From Sulfurimonas crateris (GTDB lineage Bacteria > Campylobacterota > Campylobacteria > Campylobacterales > Sulfurimonadaceae): a stretch of 64,000 nucleotides of DNA. The notes beneath the pieces were generated by a model. That model was not told the DNA's origin. It saw nothing but the letters and a program-made list of their open reading frames with translations, and did no database searches. The DNA is taken from NCBI RefSeq assembly GCF_005217605.1, contig NZ_SZPX01000003.1, positions 62,001 to 126,000 on the forward strand, read 5' to 3'. Numbering within the stretch: the stretch's first letter is position 1; each line of letters opens with the position of its first letter. The position numbers were made by a program, and so were the translations under genes. Below, piece by piece: positions 16,498 through 26,913 of this stretch.

Positions 16498-17355
16498 TTA
16501 TATCTTTTTCTCAAAGTCATCTTGAGTAAGTGTTTTTCTCTTACCTTGATGAACTTTTTGTATCTCTGCGTACATATCACAATACTCTCTAACCTCTGTA
16601 TCCTCTTTAAGAATGCCTGTAGGTAGAAGATTTTTTCTCTCTTCTTCACTCATAGAGTCATATTTTTTCTTAGATACCGTAATGTTGTCTATCCAAGTCA
16701 AGTTCTCCATTGCTGAAGCCATCTTGTTTTTTCTTCCAAGGTTGATATGGCAGTTTGAGAGTACATCTAAAAATGCAAAACCTCTGTGCTCAAGCGCTTT
16801 AACAAAAATTTTCTCAAGTTTTTTAGGGTCGATCATACTCTCTCTAGCTACAAAAGATGCTCCAGCAGCAATTGCTAGATCAGTAGCATTAAAAGTAGGG
16901 TCGATATTACCCGCTTTTTGAGACACAGTCCACATACCCTGAGGAGTAGTAGGACTTGTTTGAGAGTTTGTAAGACCGTAAATGAAGTTATTGATAACTA
17001 TCATTGTTATATCTATATTTCTTCTACATCCGTGAATGGTATGGTTACCACCAATTGCAAGTGCATCTCCGTCTCCTGCAACACAGATAACATGCTTGTC
17101 AGGATTCATTAATTTTATACCTGTTGCAAAAGCAACCGTTCTACCGTGAGTTGTATGAACAGTATTAAAATCTACGTAAGAAGAAAATCTTCCCGAACAT
17201 CCAATACCAGAAACTACACAAACATCGTCTTTACTTATTCCAAGTTTATCAACAGCTCTAATAAAAGCTTTTAAAATAACTCCGTCACCACAACCCCAAC
17301 ACCATAGAGTCGGTACTTTCTCTAATCTTAAATAATTCTCATAATTAAATGCCAT
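16498..17355 (-). CDS. oorB: 2-oxoglutarate:ferredoxin oxidoreductase, beta subunit
   Basis: The thiamine-pyrophosphate-binding subunit. The TPP/Mg motif runs GDGDALAIGGNHTIHG to the downstream Asn in VINNFIYG. Cysteines in WCWGCGDG and SGIGCSGR are those expected near the cluster. 285 residues matches the Helicobacter/Campylobacter OorB size. It is 1 bp downstream of oorA and 10 bp upstream of the oorC start, in one operon. Confidence 0.95.
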   Translation of the reverse strand: MAFNYENYLRLEKVPTLWCWGCGDGVILKAFIRAVDKLGISKDDVCVVSGIGCSGRFSSYVDFNTVHTTHGRTVAFATGIKLMNPDKHVICVAGDGDALAIGGNHTIHGCRRNIDITMIVINNFIYGLTNSQTSPTTPQGMWTVSQKAGNIDPTFNATDLAIAAGASFVARESMIDPKKLEKIFVKALEHRGFAFLDVLSNCHINLGRKNKMASAMENLTWIDNITVSKKKYDSMSEEERKNLLPTGILKEDTEVREYCDMYAEIQKVHQGKRKTLTQDDFEKKI

Positions 17356-17356
17356 C

Positions 17357-18490
17357 TTAGAGCTCCTTTACTTTATTTACTATTTCATAAGGAGAGATCG
17401 GTCTTCCGTTTACTTTAAATAGACCATCAATATCAAGTCTACCTGTAGCACGTTGAACTTCGTCTCTGTATTGCCCTATATTTAGCTCAACGCATAGAAC
17501 TTTTGGGATTCTAGCTGCAAGCTCTCTCATCTTCTCTGCCGGGCTTGGCCAAAGTGTAATAGGTCTGAATAGACCTGCTTTAATGCCCTCTTCTCTTAAG
17601 TGTCTGATCGCCTCTTTTGCCGCAAGGGAAACTGAACCGTAAGCAACTATTAGTATCTCTGCATCATCAGTATGAAACTCTTCATATAGTTCGATCTCAT
17701 CTTTATGAAGCTCAACTTTATCTTCAAGTCTTTGGATAAGCTTTCTACAAGTCTCTATCTCTTCAGTAGGGAAACCCTTCTTATCGTGGTGAAGACCGGT
17801 AAAGTGGTAGCGGTATCCTTTAAACATCGGGTTTAGAACTGCCGGCTGATCATGCTCGCACTCATACGGGAAATACTCCTCTGCAGGACCGTCAAAAGTT
17901 TTTCTAGGAACGATTCCGGCTGCAACTTCTTCTTCAGTAGGAAGAACAGCTTTACCGTGCATGTGTCCAAGTGTCTCATCTAGTAAAACAAATACAGGCT
18001 GCATAAATCTATCTGCTAAGTTAAATGCTCTTACCGTCTCTGTATAACACTCTGCAAGTGAACCTGCACAAAGAGTGATAGACTTATAGTCACCGTGAGA
18101 AGGGTTTTTTGCCTGAGCAACGTCACCTTGTGAAACACGAGTAGGAAGACCAGTTGATGGACCGCCACGCATAACGTTTACAACAACTAAAGGAACTTCT
18201 GCCATTTGAGCAAGTCCAAGATTCTCAGCTTTTAGCGATATACCAGGACCTGATGTTGCGGTCATAGTTCTAACACCGGCCATACCAGCACCGATTGCAG
18301 CTGCTACACCTGCGATCTCATCTTCCATTTGAATACAGACACCGCCGACTTCCGGCATTAAGTCTGACATCTCATGCATTACTTCGCTTGACGGAGTAAT
18401 CGGATAACCTCCAAAAAATCTACATCCAGCATCTTTTGCAGCTAATGCAGACAGTTCATTTCCGCTTGAAATAACTTCTCTTTTTGCCAT
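17357..18490 (-). CDS. oorA: 2-oxoglutarate:ferredoxin oxidoreductase, alpha subunit
   Basis: The large subunit carrying pyruvate:ferredoxin oxidoreductase domains I and II, 377 residues. Visible landmarks are CRFFGGYPITPSSEVMHEM, QMEDEIAGVAAAIGAG, TATSGPGISLKAENLG and the C-terminal domain around ILIVAYGSVSLAAKEAI. Its ATG shares a base with the oorD stop, so translation is coupled. Order D-A-B-C is the Campylobacterota arrangement. Confidence 0.95.
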   Translation of the reverse strand: MAKREVISSGNELSALAAKDAGCRFFGGYPITPSSEVMHEMSDLMPEVGGVCIQMEDEIAGVAAAIGAGMAGVRTMTATSGPGISLKAENLGLAQMAEVPLVVVNVMRGGPSTGLPTRVSQGDVAQAKNPSHGDYKSITLCAGSLAECYTETVRAFNLADRFMQPVFVLLDETLGHMHGKAVLPTEEEVAAGIVPRKTFDGPAEEYFPYECEHDQPAVLNPMFKGYRYHFTGLHHDKKGFPTEEIETCRKLIQRLEDKVELHKDEIELYEEFHTDDAEILIVAYGSVSLAAKEAIRHLREEGIKAGLFRPITLWPSPAEKMRELAARIPKVLCVELNIGQYRDEVQRATGRLDIDGLFKVNGRPISPYEIVNKVKEL

Positions 18491-18825
18491 TACTTAACTC
18501 CTTTTTGATCTAGCGACATATAATTATTTGCAACAATAGCTACTTGACGCTCTTTTGCCTCATCAGTAAGTTTTGCAAATTTATACTCTTTTTTCTCCGC
18601 TACATATATAGCAAAGTCAGGACAAGTTAATTCGCACTCATTACACCCTATACATGACTCTGGATGCTGGATAGATATCATAGCACCTAGAGTAGATGTA
18701 GGCTCATACACCATTCCAAGAACGCCCGCAGGGCATACAGAAACACAAATGTCGCAAGCTTTGCAGTTGTTTGTGTTTACCCAAACAGGCTGATTGCCAG
18801 GGTTTTCAGTTCTAAAAGTTCCCAT
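18490..18825 (-). CDS. oorD: 2-oxoglutarate:ferredoxin oxidoreductase, delta (ferredoxin-like) subunit
   Basis: A 111-residue 2[4Fe-4S] ferredoxin-like subunit that passes electrons to or from the catalytic subunits. Both cluster motifs are complete: CKACDICVSVCP and CIGCNECELTCP. First gene of the operon; its ATG follows GGAG. A 187-bp gap with a palindrome separates it from sucD, so it may have its own promoter. Confidence 0.95.
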   Translation of the reverse strand: MGTFRTENPGNQPVWVNTNNCKACDICVSVCPAGVLGMVYEPTSTLGAMISIQHPESCIGCNECELTCPDFAIYVAEKKEYKFAKLTDEAKERQVAIVANNYMSLDQKGVK

Positions 18826-18912
18826 TTATTCTCCTCTTTTGTTTTGAAGTGCAGTGCAATATGTGAAGTATCTCTACGCCACACTTTTGAACTGTTACTT
18901 ATTTTTACAGAT

Positions 18913-18984
18913 TAGGTTAACCTACTTTAATTAATATAGCTCTAAAATTGTGCTAATAGCGCTTCTTTGTAACCGAAATGTTAC
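18913..18984. promoter_or_regulatory. Palindromes upstream of oorD
   Basis: The 187-bp sucD-oorD gap holds a perfect 12-bp palindrome TAGGTTAACCTA (18913-18924) and an interrupted one, GTAAC-N6-GTTAC (18969-18984). A TATATT -10-like box on the minus strand lies between them. These are candidate operators for the oor operon. A regulator cannot be named. Confidence 0.4.
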
Positions 18985-19012
18985 TGAATGAAGCTCGCAC
19001 TAAGAGATAATA

Positions 19013-19885
19013 TTATTTAGAAAGCACCTCTGCAACCGCTTTTCCGATGTCAGCCGGAGAAACAACAACCTTAACGCCTGCCGCCTCTAATGCAGCCATC
19101 TTTTCAGCCGCAGTACCTGCTCCGCCTGAAACGATTGCACCTGCGTGACCCATTCTTTTACCTTTTGGAGCAGTCTGTCCTGCGATAAACGCTACAACAG
19201 GTTTTTTGATATTCTCTTTGATAAATGCAGCTGCTTGAATCTCAAGATCTCCACCGATCTCACCGATCATAACGATCGCATGTGTTTCTGGGTCTGCTTC
19301 AAACATAGCAAGAAGCTGCTTGTATGAAAGACCGATGATAGGGTCTCCACCGATACCGACTGCCGTAGAGATTCCAAAACCCTCTTTTACAACTTGGTTT
19401 GCGCCCTCATAAGTAAGCGTTCCAGACTTTGAGATAAGACCGATATTGCCCTTTTTGAATATCATACCCGGCATAATACCGATCTTACACTCTTCTGCAG
19501 TTATAATTCCAGGACAGTTTGGCCCAATTGTCTTCATACCGTGTTTTGTAGCGTAAGCTTTTGCAGCTTGCATGTCACGAACAGGAGCACCCTCTGTAAT
19601 AACAACGGCAAGTTCAATTCCTGCATCTGCAGCTTCCATTACAGCATCTGCAACAAAAGCAGGCGGTACGAAAATCATTGAAACAGTAGCACCTGTAGAT
19701 GATACAGCCTCTTTAACTGTATTGAAAACAGGTTTTCCTAAATGCTCTTGACCACCCTTATTTGGAGTAACACCACCTACGATCTTTGTACCGTATGCCA
19801 AACACTGCTCAGCATGAAAAGACCCCTCTTTTCCTGTAAAACCTTGAACGATTACTTTTGTCTCTTTATTTACTAATATACTCAT
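19013..19885 (-). CDS. sucD: Succinate--CoA ligase, alpha subunit
   Basis: It forms succinyl-CoA from succinate, CoA and ATP in the reductive direction. The CoA-binding Rossmann start is [17 protein letters not shown]; the phosphorylated His is in [14 protein letters not shown]. 290 residues, full length. It starts 14 bp after sucC, with AAGGGG before the ATG. Confidence 0.96.
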   Translation of the reverse strand: MSILVNKETKVIVQGFTGKEGSFHAEQCLAYGTKIVGGVTPNKGGQEHLGKPVFNTVKEAVSSTGATVSMIFVPPAFVADAVMEAADAGIELAVVITEGAPVRDMQAAKAYATKHGMKTIGPNCPGIITAEECKIGIMPGMIFKKGNIGLISKSGTLTYEGANQVVKEGFGISTAVGIGGDPIIGLSYKQLLAMFEADPETHAIVMIGEIGGDLEIQAAAFIKENIKKPVVAFIAGQTAPKGKRMGHAGAIVSGGAGTAAEKMAALEAAGVKVVVSPADIGKAVAEVLSK

Positions 19886-19899
19886 ATAGATACCCCTTC

Positions 19900-21075
19900 T
19901 TACTTAGCTTGTTTTGCAGCTGCTACTGCTTTTGCGGCACCATCAGCTAAATCTGTTGCAGCTATTACATTTGAAATATTTGCATTTTTAAGAATTTCTG
20001 CAGCCTCAAGTGCATTTGTACCGTCAAGTCTAACAATAACAGGAACATGAACATCTGTAAGTTTTGTAGCTTCCAAAATACCGTTCGCAATACGGTCACA
20101 TCTAACGATCCCGCCGAAGATGTTAACAAATATAGCTTTTACATTTGGGTTCTTAAGAATGATCTCAAAACCTTTTGCAACGGTCTCAGCGTTTGCAGAA
20201 CCGCCGACATCAAGGAAGTTTGCAGGAGTTCCGCCCATATAGTTGATCGTATCCATAGTACCCATCGCAAGACCTGCTCCGTTTACCATACAACCGATCT
20301 CACCGTCAAGAGATACATAGCTCAGTCCATATTTACCTGCTTCACGCTCATCAGGATCCTCTTCGGTAATATCTCTCATAGCTTCGATATCTGGATGACG
20401 CCCAAGTGCAGAGTCATCAAATCCCATCTTTCCGTCAAGTGCTAAGAAGTCTCCGCTGCCTGTCTTTACAAGTGGATTGATCTCAATCATCTCTGCATCG
20501 TTTTCCATATAGAGCTTATAGAGTTTTGAAGCAAAGCTTATAAACTTTTTCTGCTCTGCAGGATCAGTGATACCAAGACCAAACACTAGCTCACGCCCGT
20601 GAAAACCTTGAAAACCTATGGCAGGATCAACAGCAACTTTGATGATCTTCTCAGGAGTATCGTGTGCAACATCTTCAATTGCCATACCGCCCTCTGTTGA
20701 AGCCATTATTACAGGCATCTCTTTTGCGCGGTCAAGAACAACACCAAGATATAACTCATCTTTAATATCTGCACCGTCTTCGATGTAGAGTTTTTGAACT
20801 AACTTGCCCTCAGGTCCTGTTTGGTGAGTCACAAGAGTCATTCCAAGGATCTCTTCTGCTAGAGCCTTAACTTCATCTATGCTTTTAGCAAGTTTTACAC
20901 CGCCCCCTAATCCACGGCCGCCTGCGTGTATCTGAGCTTTTACAACCCAGATAGGTCCGCCAAGCTCTTCTGCATTAATAACAGCCTGCTTTACGCTCTC
21001 TGCCATTAAACCCTTTGGTGTAGGAACACCATATTTAGCAAAAATCTGTTTTGCCTGATACTCATGTATATTCAT
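19900..21075 (-). CDS. sucC: Succinate--CoA ligase, beta subunit
   Basis: The ATP-grasp subunit paired with sucD. Landmarks are [18 protein letters not shown], the ATP-grasp loop [24 protein letters not shown] for metal binding, and [14 protein letters not shown] plus [16 protein letters not shown]. 391 residues, normal. It is downstream of fumC and directly upstream of sucD. Confidence 0.96.
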   Translation of the reverse strand: MNIHEYQAKQIFAKYGVPTPKGLMAESVKQAVINAEELGGPIWVVKAQIHAGGRGLGGGVKLAKSIDEVKALAEEILGMTLVTHQTGPEGKLVQKLYIEDGADIKDELYLGVVLDRAKEMPVIMASTEGGMAIEDVAHDTPEKIIKVAVDPAIGFQGFHGRELVFGLGITDPAEQKKFISFASKLYKLYMENDAEMIEINPLVKTGSGDFLALDGKMGFDDSALGRHPDIEAMRDITEEDPDEREAGKYGLSYVSLDGEIGCMVNGAGLAMGTMDTINYMGGTPANFLDVGGSANAETVAKGFEIILKNPNVKAIFVNIFGGIVRCDRIANGILEATKLTDVHVPVIVRLDGTNALEAAEILKNANISNVIAATDLADGAAKAVAAAKQAK

Positions 21076-21126
21076 CTAATCTCCTTCTTTAAATTAATTT
21101 TTCTAAGCTTTTCTAAAGAAAGCCTT

Positions 21127-22518
21127 TTAAGCTTTTGGTGCTATCATATCTTGAGGTACGACATATTTGTCAAACTCTTCGGCACTAAGTAGACCAAGCT
21201 CTATAGCAGTCTCTTTTAGAGTCGAATTGTTTTTATGCGCAGTCTTAGCTATTTTCGCCGCATTTTCATAACCTATATAAGGGTTAAGAGCAGTTACAAG
21301 CATAAGTGAGTTGTTAAGATAGAAATCTATTTTATCTTCTACAGGTTCGATACCTACAGCACAGTTATCGTTAAACGATACGATAGAGTCTGCCAATAGA
21401 CGGCATGACTGCAAGAAGTTGTAAGCGATCACAGGTTTGAAAACGTTAAGCTGGAAGTTTCCTTGGCTTGCCGCAAAACCGATAGCCGCATCATTTCCCA
21501 TAACCTGACATGCAACCATTGTTACTGCTTCGCTCTGCGTAGGGTTTACTTTTCCAGGCATAATTGAAGAGCCAGGCTCATTTTCAGGGATAGTGATCTC
21601 CCCTATTCCGCATCTTGGACCAGAAGCCAACCATCTTACATCGTTAGCTATCTTCATCATATCAGCCGCAAGAGCTTTAAGCGCACCGTGAGAGTATACA
21701 AGCGCATCATGAGAAGTAAGTGCGTGAAACTTGTTAGGAGCAGTTACAAAACTGTGTCCTGTAAGTTCGCTCACTTTCTTTGCCACTCTCTCTCCAAGCT
21801 CAGGATGAGCATTAAGCCCTGTTCCGACAGCTGTTCCGCCAAGTGCCAGTTCACGAACTGCCTCAAGCGAGTCTTTTGCCATCTTTTCACACTTGTTGAG
21901 CATCTCGACCCAACCGCTAATCTCCTGTCCAAGAGTTAAAGGCGTTGCATCTTGAAGGTGCGTACGACCGATCTTTACAATCGAGTCAAACTTTGCAGAC
22001 TTTTCAACTAGTGTAGCTTTGAGTTTTGCAATTGCAGGAAGAACACGAGTCTCTACCGCAATAACAGATGCTATATGGAGCGCTGTCGGGTATGTGTCGT
22101 TTGAGCTTTGAGACTTGTTTACATCATCGTTTGGATGAACAAGCTTCTCTACTCTAAAATCGCCGCCAAGTATCTCTGTAGCACGGCTTGCGAGAACCTC
22201 ATTGTTGTTCATATTTGATTGTGTACCTGAACCTGTCTGCCAAACTACAAGAGGATAGTTTCCGTCAAGTTTTCCTGAGAGCATATCATCTGCTGCCTGA
22301 GCTATTGCGTCAGCTTTTTTTGAATCCAATTTACCGAGATCTCTGTTAACAAGCGCTACGGCCTTTTTTAGGTATGAAAATGCTCTTGTTATCTCATACG
22401 GCATTGTCTCTTCACCGATAGCAAAGTTCTCTATCGATCTTTGAGTCTGTGCTGCCCAATAAGCATCTTTTGGGACATTTATTTCGCCCATTGTGTCTTT
22501 TTCAATACGAGTGCTCAA
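21127..22518 (-). CDS. fumC: Fumarate hydratase class II
   Basis: The iron-free, oxygen-stable fumarase interconverting malate and fumarate. The superfamily signature [16 protein letters not shown] is complete, as are [16 protein letters not shown]-type substrate contacts (here [13 protein letters not shown]) and [15 protein letters not shown]. 463 residues. It begins 2 bp after the mdh stop, so mdh and fumC are cotranscribed. Confidence 0.97.
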   Translation of the reverse strand: MSTRIEKDTMGEINVPKDAYWAAQTQRSIENFAIGEETMPYEITRAFSYLKKAVALVNRDLGKLDSKKADAIAQAADDMLSGKLDGNYPLVVWQTGSGTQSNMNNNEVLASRATEILGGDFRVEKLVHPNDDVNKSQSSNDTYPTALHIASVIAVETRVLPAIAKLKATLVEKSAKFDSIVKIGRTHLQDATPLTLGQEISGWVEMLNKCEKMAKDSLEAVRELALGGTAVGTGLNAHPELGERVAKKVSELTGHSFVTAPNKFHALTSHDALVYSHGALKALAADMMKIANDVRWLASGPRCGIGEITIPENEPGSSIMPGKVNPTQSEAVTMVACQVMGNDAAIGFAASQGNFQLNVFKPVIAYNFLQSCRLLADSIVSFNDNCAVGIEPVEDKIDFYLNNSLMLVTALNPYIGYENAAKIAKTAHKNNSTLKETAIELGLLSAEEFDKYVVPQDMIAPKA

Positions 22519-22520
22519 AT

Positions 22521-23477
22521 TTATTCTCCTTTAAAAAAATTATTTTTATTTAGTGTATCGATCAGGGACTTAACAGAGTCACATGAGTTTTTAAACATAG
22601 CTTTCTCTGAATCATCAAGAGTTATCTCGATGATCTTCTCTGCTCCGTTTGCTCCGATCATTACCGGAACACCTGAGACTACGTCCGAGTAACCGTATTC
22701 ACCCTCTAAATAGACCGCACACGGGTGAATCTGTTTTGTATCTTTTAAAATAGCTTCAACCATTATTGTAGTAGATTTTGCAGGCGCATAATATGCAGAA
22801 CCGGTTTTGAGATGACTTACTATCTCTGCACCGCCGTTACGGGTGCGAGTCACTATCTCTTCGATCTCTGCAGATGTCAAAAGGTCTGCAAGAGGAACGC
22901 CTGCTACGGTAGAGTATCTAGGAAGAGGAACCATATCATCACCGTGACCGCCCATTACTGACGCACGAATCTGTCCTCCGCCGTATCCAAGTTTTTCCTG
23001 AATAAAGCTTGCCATTCTTGCGCTGTCTAATATACCAGCCATACCTATAACACGACTTCTCTCAAAGCCGCTCTCTCTAAGTGCTACATAAGTCATAGCG
23101 TCAAGAGGATTTGAGACCATTATAACTATCGCATCAGGAGAGTATTTAGCGATCCCCTGAATAACCTCTTTTGTAATATTCGCATTTATCATAAGCAAGT
23201 CATCACGGCTCATACCCGGAAGCCTAGGGCTTCCTGCTGTCACTACGACAACATCGCAGTTAGTTAAATCAGACATATCCTCAGCCACTGTCACAATAGT
23301 GTGACTTCTTACAGCTGCAGCAGCTTGACTCATATCAAGCGCTTTTCCTTTAGCAACATCAATCTTGTTGTCACGAAGAATTATTTCATGACAAGAACCA
23401 AGCATTGCTAAAGAGTAAGCTACTGTTGCGCCGACATTTCCAGCGCCTACTATCCCTACTCTTTTTCCTTGATTCAT
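22521..23477 (-). CDS. mdh: Malate dehydrogenase (LDH-like type)
   Basis: It interconverts malate and oxaloacetate with a nicotinamide cofactor. The Rossmann loop is [17 protein letters not shown], the substrate Arg region [13 protein letters not shown], and the catalytic His lies in [15 protein letters not shown]. The ATG at 23477 with AAGGAG before it is preferred over an in-frame GTG two codons upstream. 318 residues, typical of the tetrameric LDH-like group. Confidence 0.95.
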   Translation of the reverse strand: MNQGKRVGIVGAGNVGATVAYSLAMLGSCHEIILRDNKIDVAKGKALDMSQAAAAVRSHTIVTVAEDMSDLTNCDVVVVTAGSPRLPGMSRDDLLMINANITKEVIQGIAKYSPDAIVIMVSNPLDAMTYVALRESGFERSRVIGMAGILDSARMASFIQEKLGYGGGQIRASVMGGHGDDMVPLPRYSTVAGVPLADLLTSAEIEEIVTRTRNGGAEIVSHLKTGSAYYAPAKSTTIMVEAILKDTKQIHPCAVYLEGEYGYSDVVSGVPVMIGANGAEKIIEITLDDSEKAMFKNSCDSVKSLIDTLNKNNFFKGE

Positions 23478-23612
23478 ACACACTCCTTGAGTAAATTATT
23501 CCGATATTTTAGTCAAATACTTTTTATGTATCTTTAAATTATCATATAAAGACTTTTTGCCTTTTAAATAAAACCAAAAAAGTTTCACTAAAAAAGAAAA
23601 ATATAAAAGGTA

Positions 23613-23648
23613 GAAGCCTCCGCATATTATCTATGCGGTAACGGCTTC
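23613..23648 (-). terminator. Hairpin downstream of icd
   Basis: An interrupted stem, GAAGCC/GGCTTC outside and CCGCATA/TATGCGG inside, is followed on the minus strand by a T-rich run (TTTTATATTTTT) just after the icd stop. Likely a terminator that separates icd from mdh-fumC. Confidence 0.65.
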
Positions 23649-23663
23649 TTTATGGTAGATAAT

Positions 23664-25838
23664 TTAGATACTCTCTATTATAGCATTGAGTGTAGCAGAA
23701 GGACGCATTGCCTTTTGTGCCAACTCATCATTTGGATGGAAGTAACCACCGATATTTTGAGCTTTGCCTTCAACAGCTAAAAGCTCAGAGATGATTTGGT
23801 CTTCTTTTTCACTAAGAGCTTTAGCAACCGGAGCAAACTTAGCAGCTAACTCAGCGTTGTCACCCTCAGCCAGTGCTTTTGCCCAGTATTGAGCTAAATA
23901 GAAGTGAGAAGCTTTATTATCAGGCTCTCCCGCTTTTCTTGAAGGCTCTTTTGAGTTATCAAGGTAACCTTCATTTGCTTTATCTAAAGCTGCCGTTAAA
24001 GCTGAAAGTTTAGCATCTGAGTGCTTGTGACCTAAGAATCTTAGAGACTCTGCGAGTGCTAAGAACTCACCAAGAGAATCCCATCTTAAGTGACCCTCTT
24101 TTAAGAATTGCTCAACGTGCTTAGGAGCAGATCCGCCCGCACCTGTCTCATACAATCCGCCGCCAGCTAAAAGTGGAACGATTGAAAGCATCTTTGCAGA
24201 TGTTCCAAGCTCTAAGATCGGGTACATATCCGTTAAGTGGTCACGTAGAACGTTACCAGTTACAGCGATCGTATTTAACCCTTGTCTGATTCTTGCATTT
24301 GTAAATCTAGTAGCATCAGTTACGTTCATAAACTGAATATCTAGGCCGTTTGTATCGAAATCAGCTAAATACTTTTTAACTTTCTTAATCATCTCAGCAT
24401 CGTGAGCACGGTTTTCATCTAACCAGAATACTGCAGGGATACCTTCGATTCTTGTTCTCTCAACAGTTAGACGAACCCAGTCTTTGATCGGAATATCTTT
24501 AGCGCGAGACATTCTCCAGATATCACCAGCCTCACACTCAAAGCTCATCAATACTTTACCGTCTTCAGTAGTAACTGTTACAGTACCAGCTTCTGCAAGC
24601 TCGAACGTAGTCGGGTGAGAACCGTACTCTTCAGCTTTTTGAGCCATAAGACCGATATTTTGCATTGTACCCATAGTTGTTACATCGTACTGACCGTTTT
24701 TAACACAATCAGCTACCATCTCAGCGTGGAACATTCCGTATGTAGAGTCAGGAATAACTGCAACACACTCTACAGCTGCTCCTGTTCTATCCCACTGCTT
24801 ACCGCCCTCACGTACAACTACCGGCATAGAAGCATCGATAATTACATCATTTGAAGCATTGAAGTTCGTTGTTCCTTTATCAGAATCAACCATTGCAAGT
24901 TTTGGTGCATCAGAATCTAGTGCAGCTTTAAATGCAGCTTTGATCTCTGCCTCTTTAGCATGACCTTTGATCTTCTTCTCTAAGTCAGACATACCTTGGT
25001 TGGGATTAACATTTAACTCTTTAAATGTATCCGCATATTTAGCGAAAACATCTTCAAAAAATGCAACAAATCCATGTCCAAACATAATTGGATCAGAGAT
25101 CTTCATCATAGTCGCTTTTAGGTGAAGTGACCATAATACATCATTTGCTTTTGCATCTTCAATTGTCTTCTTATAGAATGCTTTAAGTGCAGCAACTGAC
25201 ATAAATGTACCGTCAAGAACTTCACCAGCCAATGCTTTAATAGTTGTTAGCTCTTTACCGTTTAGTGCGATTGTCACTTTTTGGTCTTTGTCAGAAGTTA
25301 CAGATTTCTCATTTCCGTAGAAATCACCATTTCCTTCCATATGCGCAACATAAGCTTTTGAGTTTTCTGAGAAAGCTCTTAATTTATGAGGATTCTTTTT
25401 AGCAAAGTTTTTAACTGCCACTGCAGCACGGCGGTCAGAGTTACCTTCACGTAGAACAGGGTTAACCGCTGAACCTAAACATGTGCTGTATTTAGCCTGA
25501 ATAGCTTTCTCAGAATCATTTGCAGGATTTTCAGGATAGTTAGGAATATCGTAACCTTGCCCTTGAAGTTCAGCAATACAATCTTTAAGCTGACCGACTG
25601 AAGCTGAAATATTTGGAAGTTTGATAATATTCGCATCTTCTTGTAAAACAACTTCACCAAGTTTTGAAAGCTCATCTTCTGCAAGACCCATTGCAGCTAA
25701 AACTCTACCTGCCAGTGAAATATCACTTAAAACCACTTCGACACCCGCTGCTTTAGTAAAAGCATTTACGATTGGCAATAACGAATAAGTTGCTAAAGCC
25801 GGTGCTTCATCAATCTTTGACCAAATAATTTTTGACAT
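23664..25838 (-). CDS. icd: Isocitrate dehydrogenase, monomeric NADP type
   Basis: It interconverts isocitrate and 2-oxoglutarate plus CO2. At 724 residues it is the single-chain type, unrelated in length to the usual 400-residue dimeric enzyme. Signatures include NPVLREGNSDRRAAVAVKNF, DPIMFGHGFVAFFEDVF, FWLDENRAHDAEMIKKV and the GAGGSAPKHVEQFL stretch. The ATG follows TTGAGGAAACACA. It leads the TCA block but is separated from mdh by a hairpin, so it is probably its own transcription unit. Confidence 0.96.
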   Translation of the reverse strand: MSKIIWSKIDEAPALATYSLLPIVNAFTKAAGVEVVLSDISLAGRVLAAMGLAEDELSKLGEVVLQEDANIIKLPNISASVGQLKDCIAELQGQGYDIPNYPENPANDSEKAIQAKYSTCLGSAVNPVLREGNSDRRAAVAVKNFAKKNPHKLRAFSENSKAYVAHMEGNGDFYGNEKSVTSDKDQKVTIALNGKELTTIKALAGEVLDGTFMSVAALKAFYKKTIEDAKANDVLWSLHLKATMMKISDPIMFGHGFVAFFEDVFAKYADTFKELNVNPNQGMSDLEKKIKGHAKEAEIKAAFKAALDSDAPKLAMVDSDKGTTNFNASNDVIIDASMPVVVREGGKQWDRTGAAVECVAVIPDSTYGMFHAEMVADCVKNGQYDVTTMGTMQNIGLMAQKAEEYGSHPTTFELAEAGTVTVTTEDGKVLMSFECEAGDIWRMSRAKDIPIKDWVRLTVERTRIEGIPAVFWLDENRAHDAEMIKKVKKYLADFDTNGLDIQFMNVTDATRFTNARIRQGLNTIAVTGNVLRDHLTDMYPILELGTSAKMLSIVPLLAGGGLYETGAGGSAPKHVEQFLKEGHLRWDSLGEFLALAESLRFLGHKHSDAKLSALTAALDKANEGYLDNSKEPSRKAGEPDNKASHFYLAQYWAKALAEGDNAELAAKFAPVAKALSEKEDQIISELLAVEGKAQNIGGYFHPNDELAQKAMRPSATLNAIIESI

Positions 25839-25968
25839 TGTGTTTCCTCAAGTTTATATTTTTATTTTCATAAACAGTGCATGAAAATTTACAAGTTCAA
25901 TGATATCACTAAGATGTAATAATATGAGGTATGATGAGACAAAGATTGAGTTATTTATCTGAAGTGTT

Positions 25969-26913
25969 TCATTTGGTAGCACGCTTTATATTGGTCAAAT
26001 GTGTAGAATAGTTACGCGAGAAAGTGTGCTCTCCGCTTTTTGATTTCATAAAATAGAGAAAATCACTCTGCGCCGGAAATATTGCAGCCTTGATAGCATC
26101 GAAACTTACGTTACAGACCGGAGCCGCTGGAATACCGTTGTGCAGGTAAGTATTGTACATCGAGCGATCCTCTTTTATCATCTTTGGAGTTACTCTTACG
26201 TGTGAATATTGTCCATAATTTAGCGTACCGTCCATCTGCAGTTTCATACCTTTTTTGAGTCTGTTGTATATAACGGAACTCACTAGTGGCATCTCCTTTA
26301 TATTTGCAGATTCCTTCTGAATAATAGAGGCGATTGTTACAAAATGAAACCATTTCTTCTCATTATAGGTTCCAAAGATCTTCATAGACAAACTTTTCAT
26401 CTGTGAGAGTGACTCGTTTAAAAGTATCTTTATAGCCATCTTCTCCGTTATTCCCATCGGCAGACTGTATGTATTGGGAACAAATGCACCCTCTATGTGC
26501 TTTGTTTGAAGTTCATACTCTTTTTGCAAAATATCTCTTTGAAGATTTAGCTCTTCTGATAACTGATCTAGAAAAATATAGGTTGTCTCACCAGGTATTA
26601 AAGTTACATTTTGAAGCGCAGCTTTTGCCGTTGTGAGCTTATATAAAAAATCGCCTCTTGTGCTTAGTGTTGCTCCTACGTTTATCCAGCCGCTTTGAGG
26701 AGAGCCGATTACTCTTAAAATCAGTGAATCCAGTTTGCCTACGTTAAAATTTTTATCATTCAAATGTGTTATAATCTTGTTAATAGAACCTGTGGGGATA
26801 TATATTACCTGAGGGGATTTAATAGGCTTATTTAGGTAATACATGAACGACAGCATAATAATCAACACTATCTCAAAAATCCATTTTATACTTATAAGCG
26901 TCTTATCGTTCAT
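25969..26913 (-). CDS. mltG: Endolytic murein transglycosylase (YceG family)
   Basis: An inner-membrane enzyme that cleaves nascent glycan strands. One N-terminal transmembrane segment (IKWIFEIVLIIMLSFMYYL) is followed by a LysM-like part and the YceG domain. The catalytic Glu lies in ASIIQKESANIKEMPLVSSV; other landmarks are LQMDGTLNYG and NTYLHNGIPAAPVCNVS. 314 residues. Its first 71 bp overlap the 5' end of the divergent gene. A start at an inner Met would remove the membrane anchor, so the full start is kept. Confidence 0.93.
   Translation of the reverse strand: MNDKTLISIKWIFEIVLIIMLSFMYYLNKPIKSPQVIYIPTGSINKIITHLNDKNFNVGKLDSLILRVIGSPQSGWINVGATLSTRGDFLYKLTTAKAALQNVTLIPGETTYIFLDQLSEELNLQRDILQKEYELQTKHIEGAFVPNTYSLPMGITEKMAIKILLNESLSQMKSLSMKIFGTYNEKKWFHFVTIASIIQKESANIKEMPLVSSVIYNRLKKGMKLQMDGTLNYGQYSHVRVTPKMIKEDRSMYNTYLHNGIPAAPVCNVSFDAIKAAIFPAQSDFLYFMKSKSGEHTFSRNYSTHLTNIKRATK

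Noticed and set aside
16488-16649. 54-codon N-terminal extension of oorC
   Set aside because: It is antisense-free but overlaps oorB coding sequence, is not family-like, and the ATG at 16487 has a strong AAGGAG.
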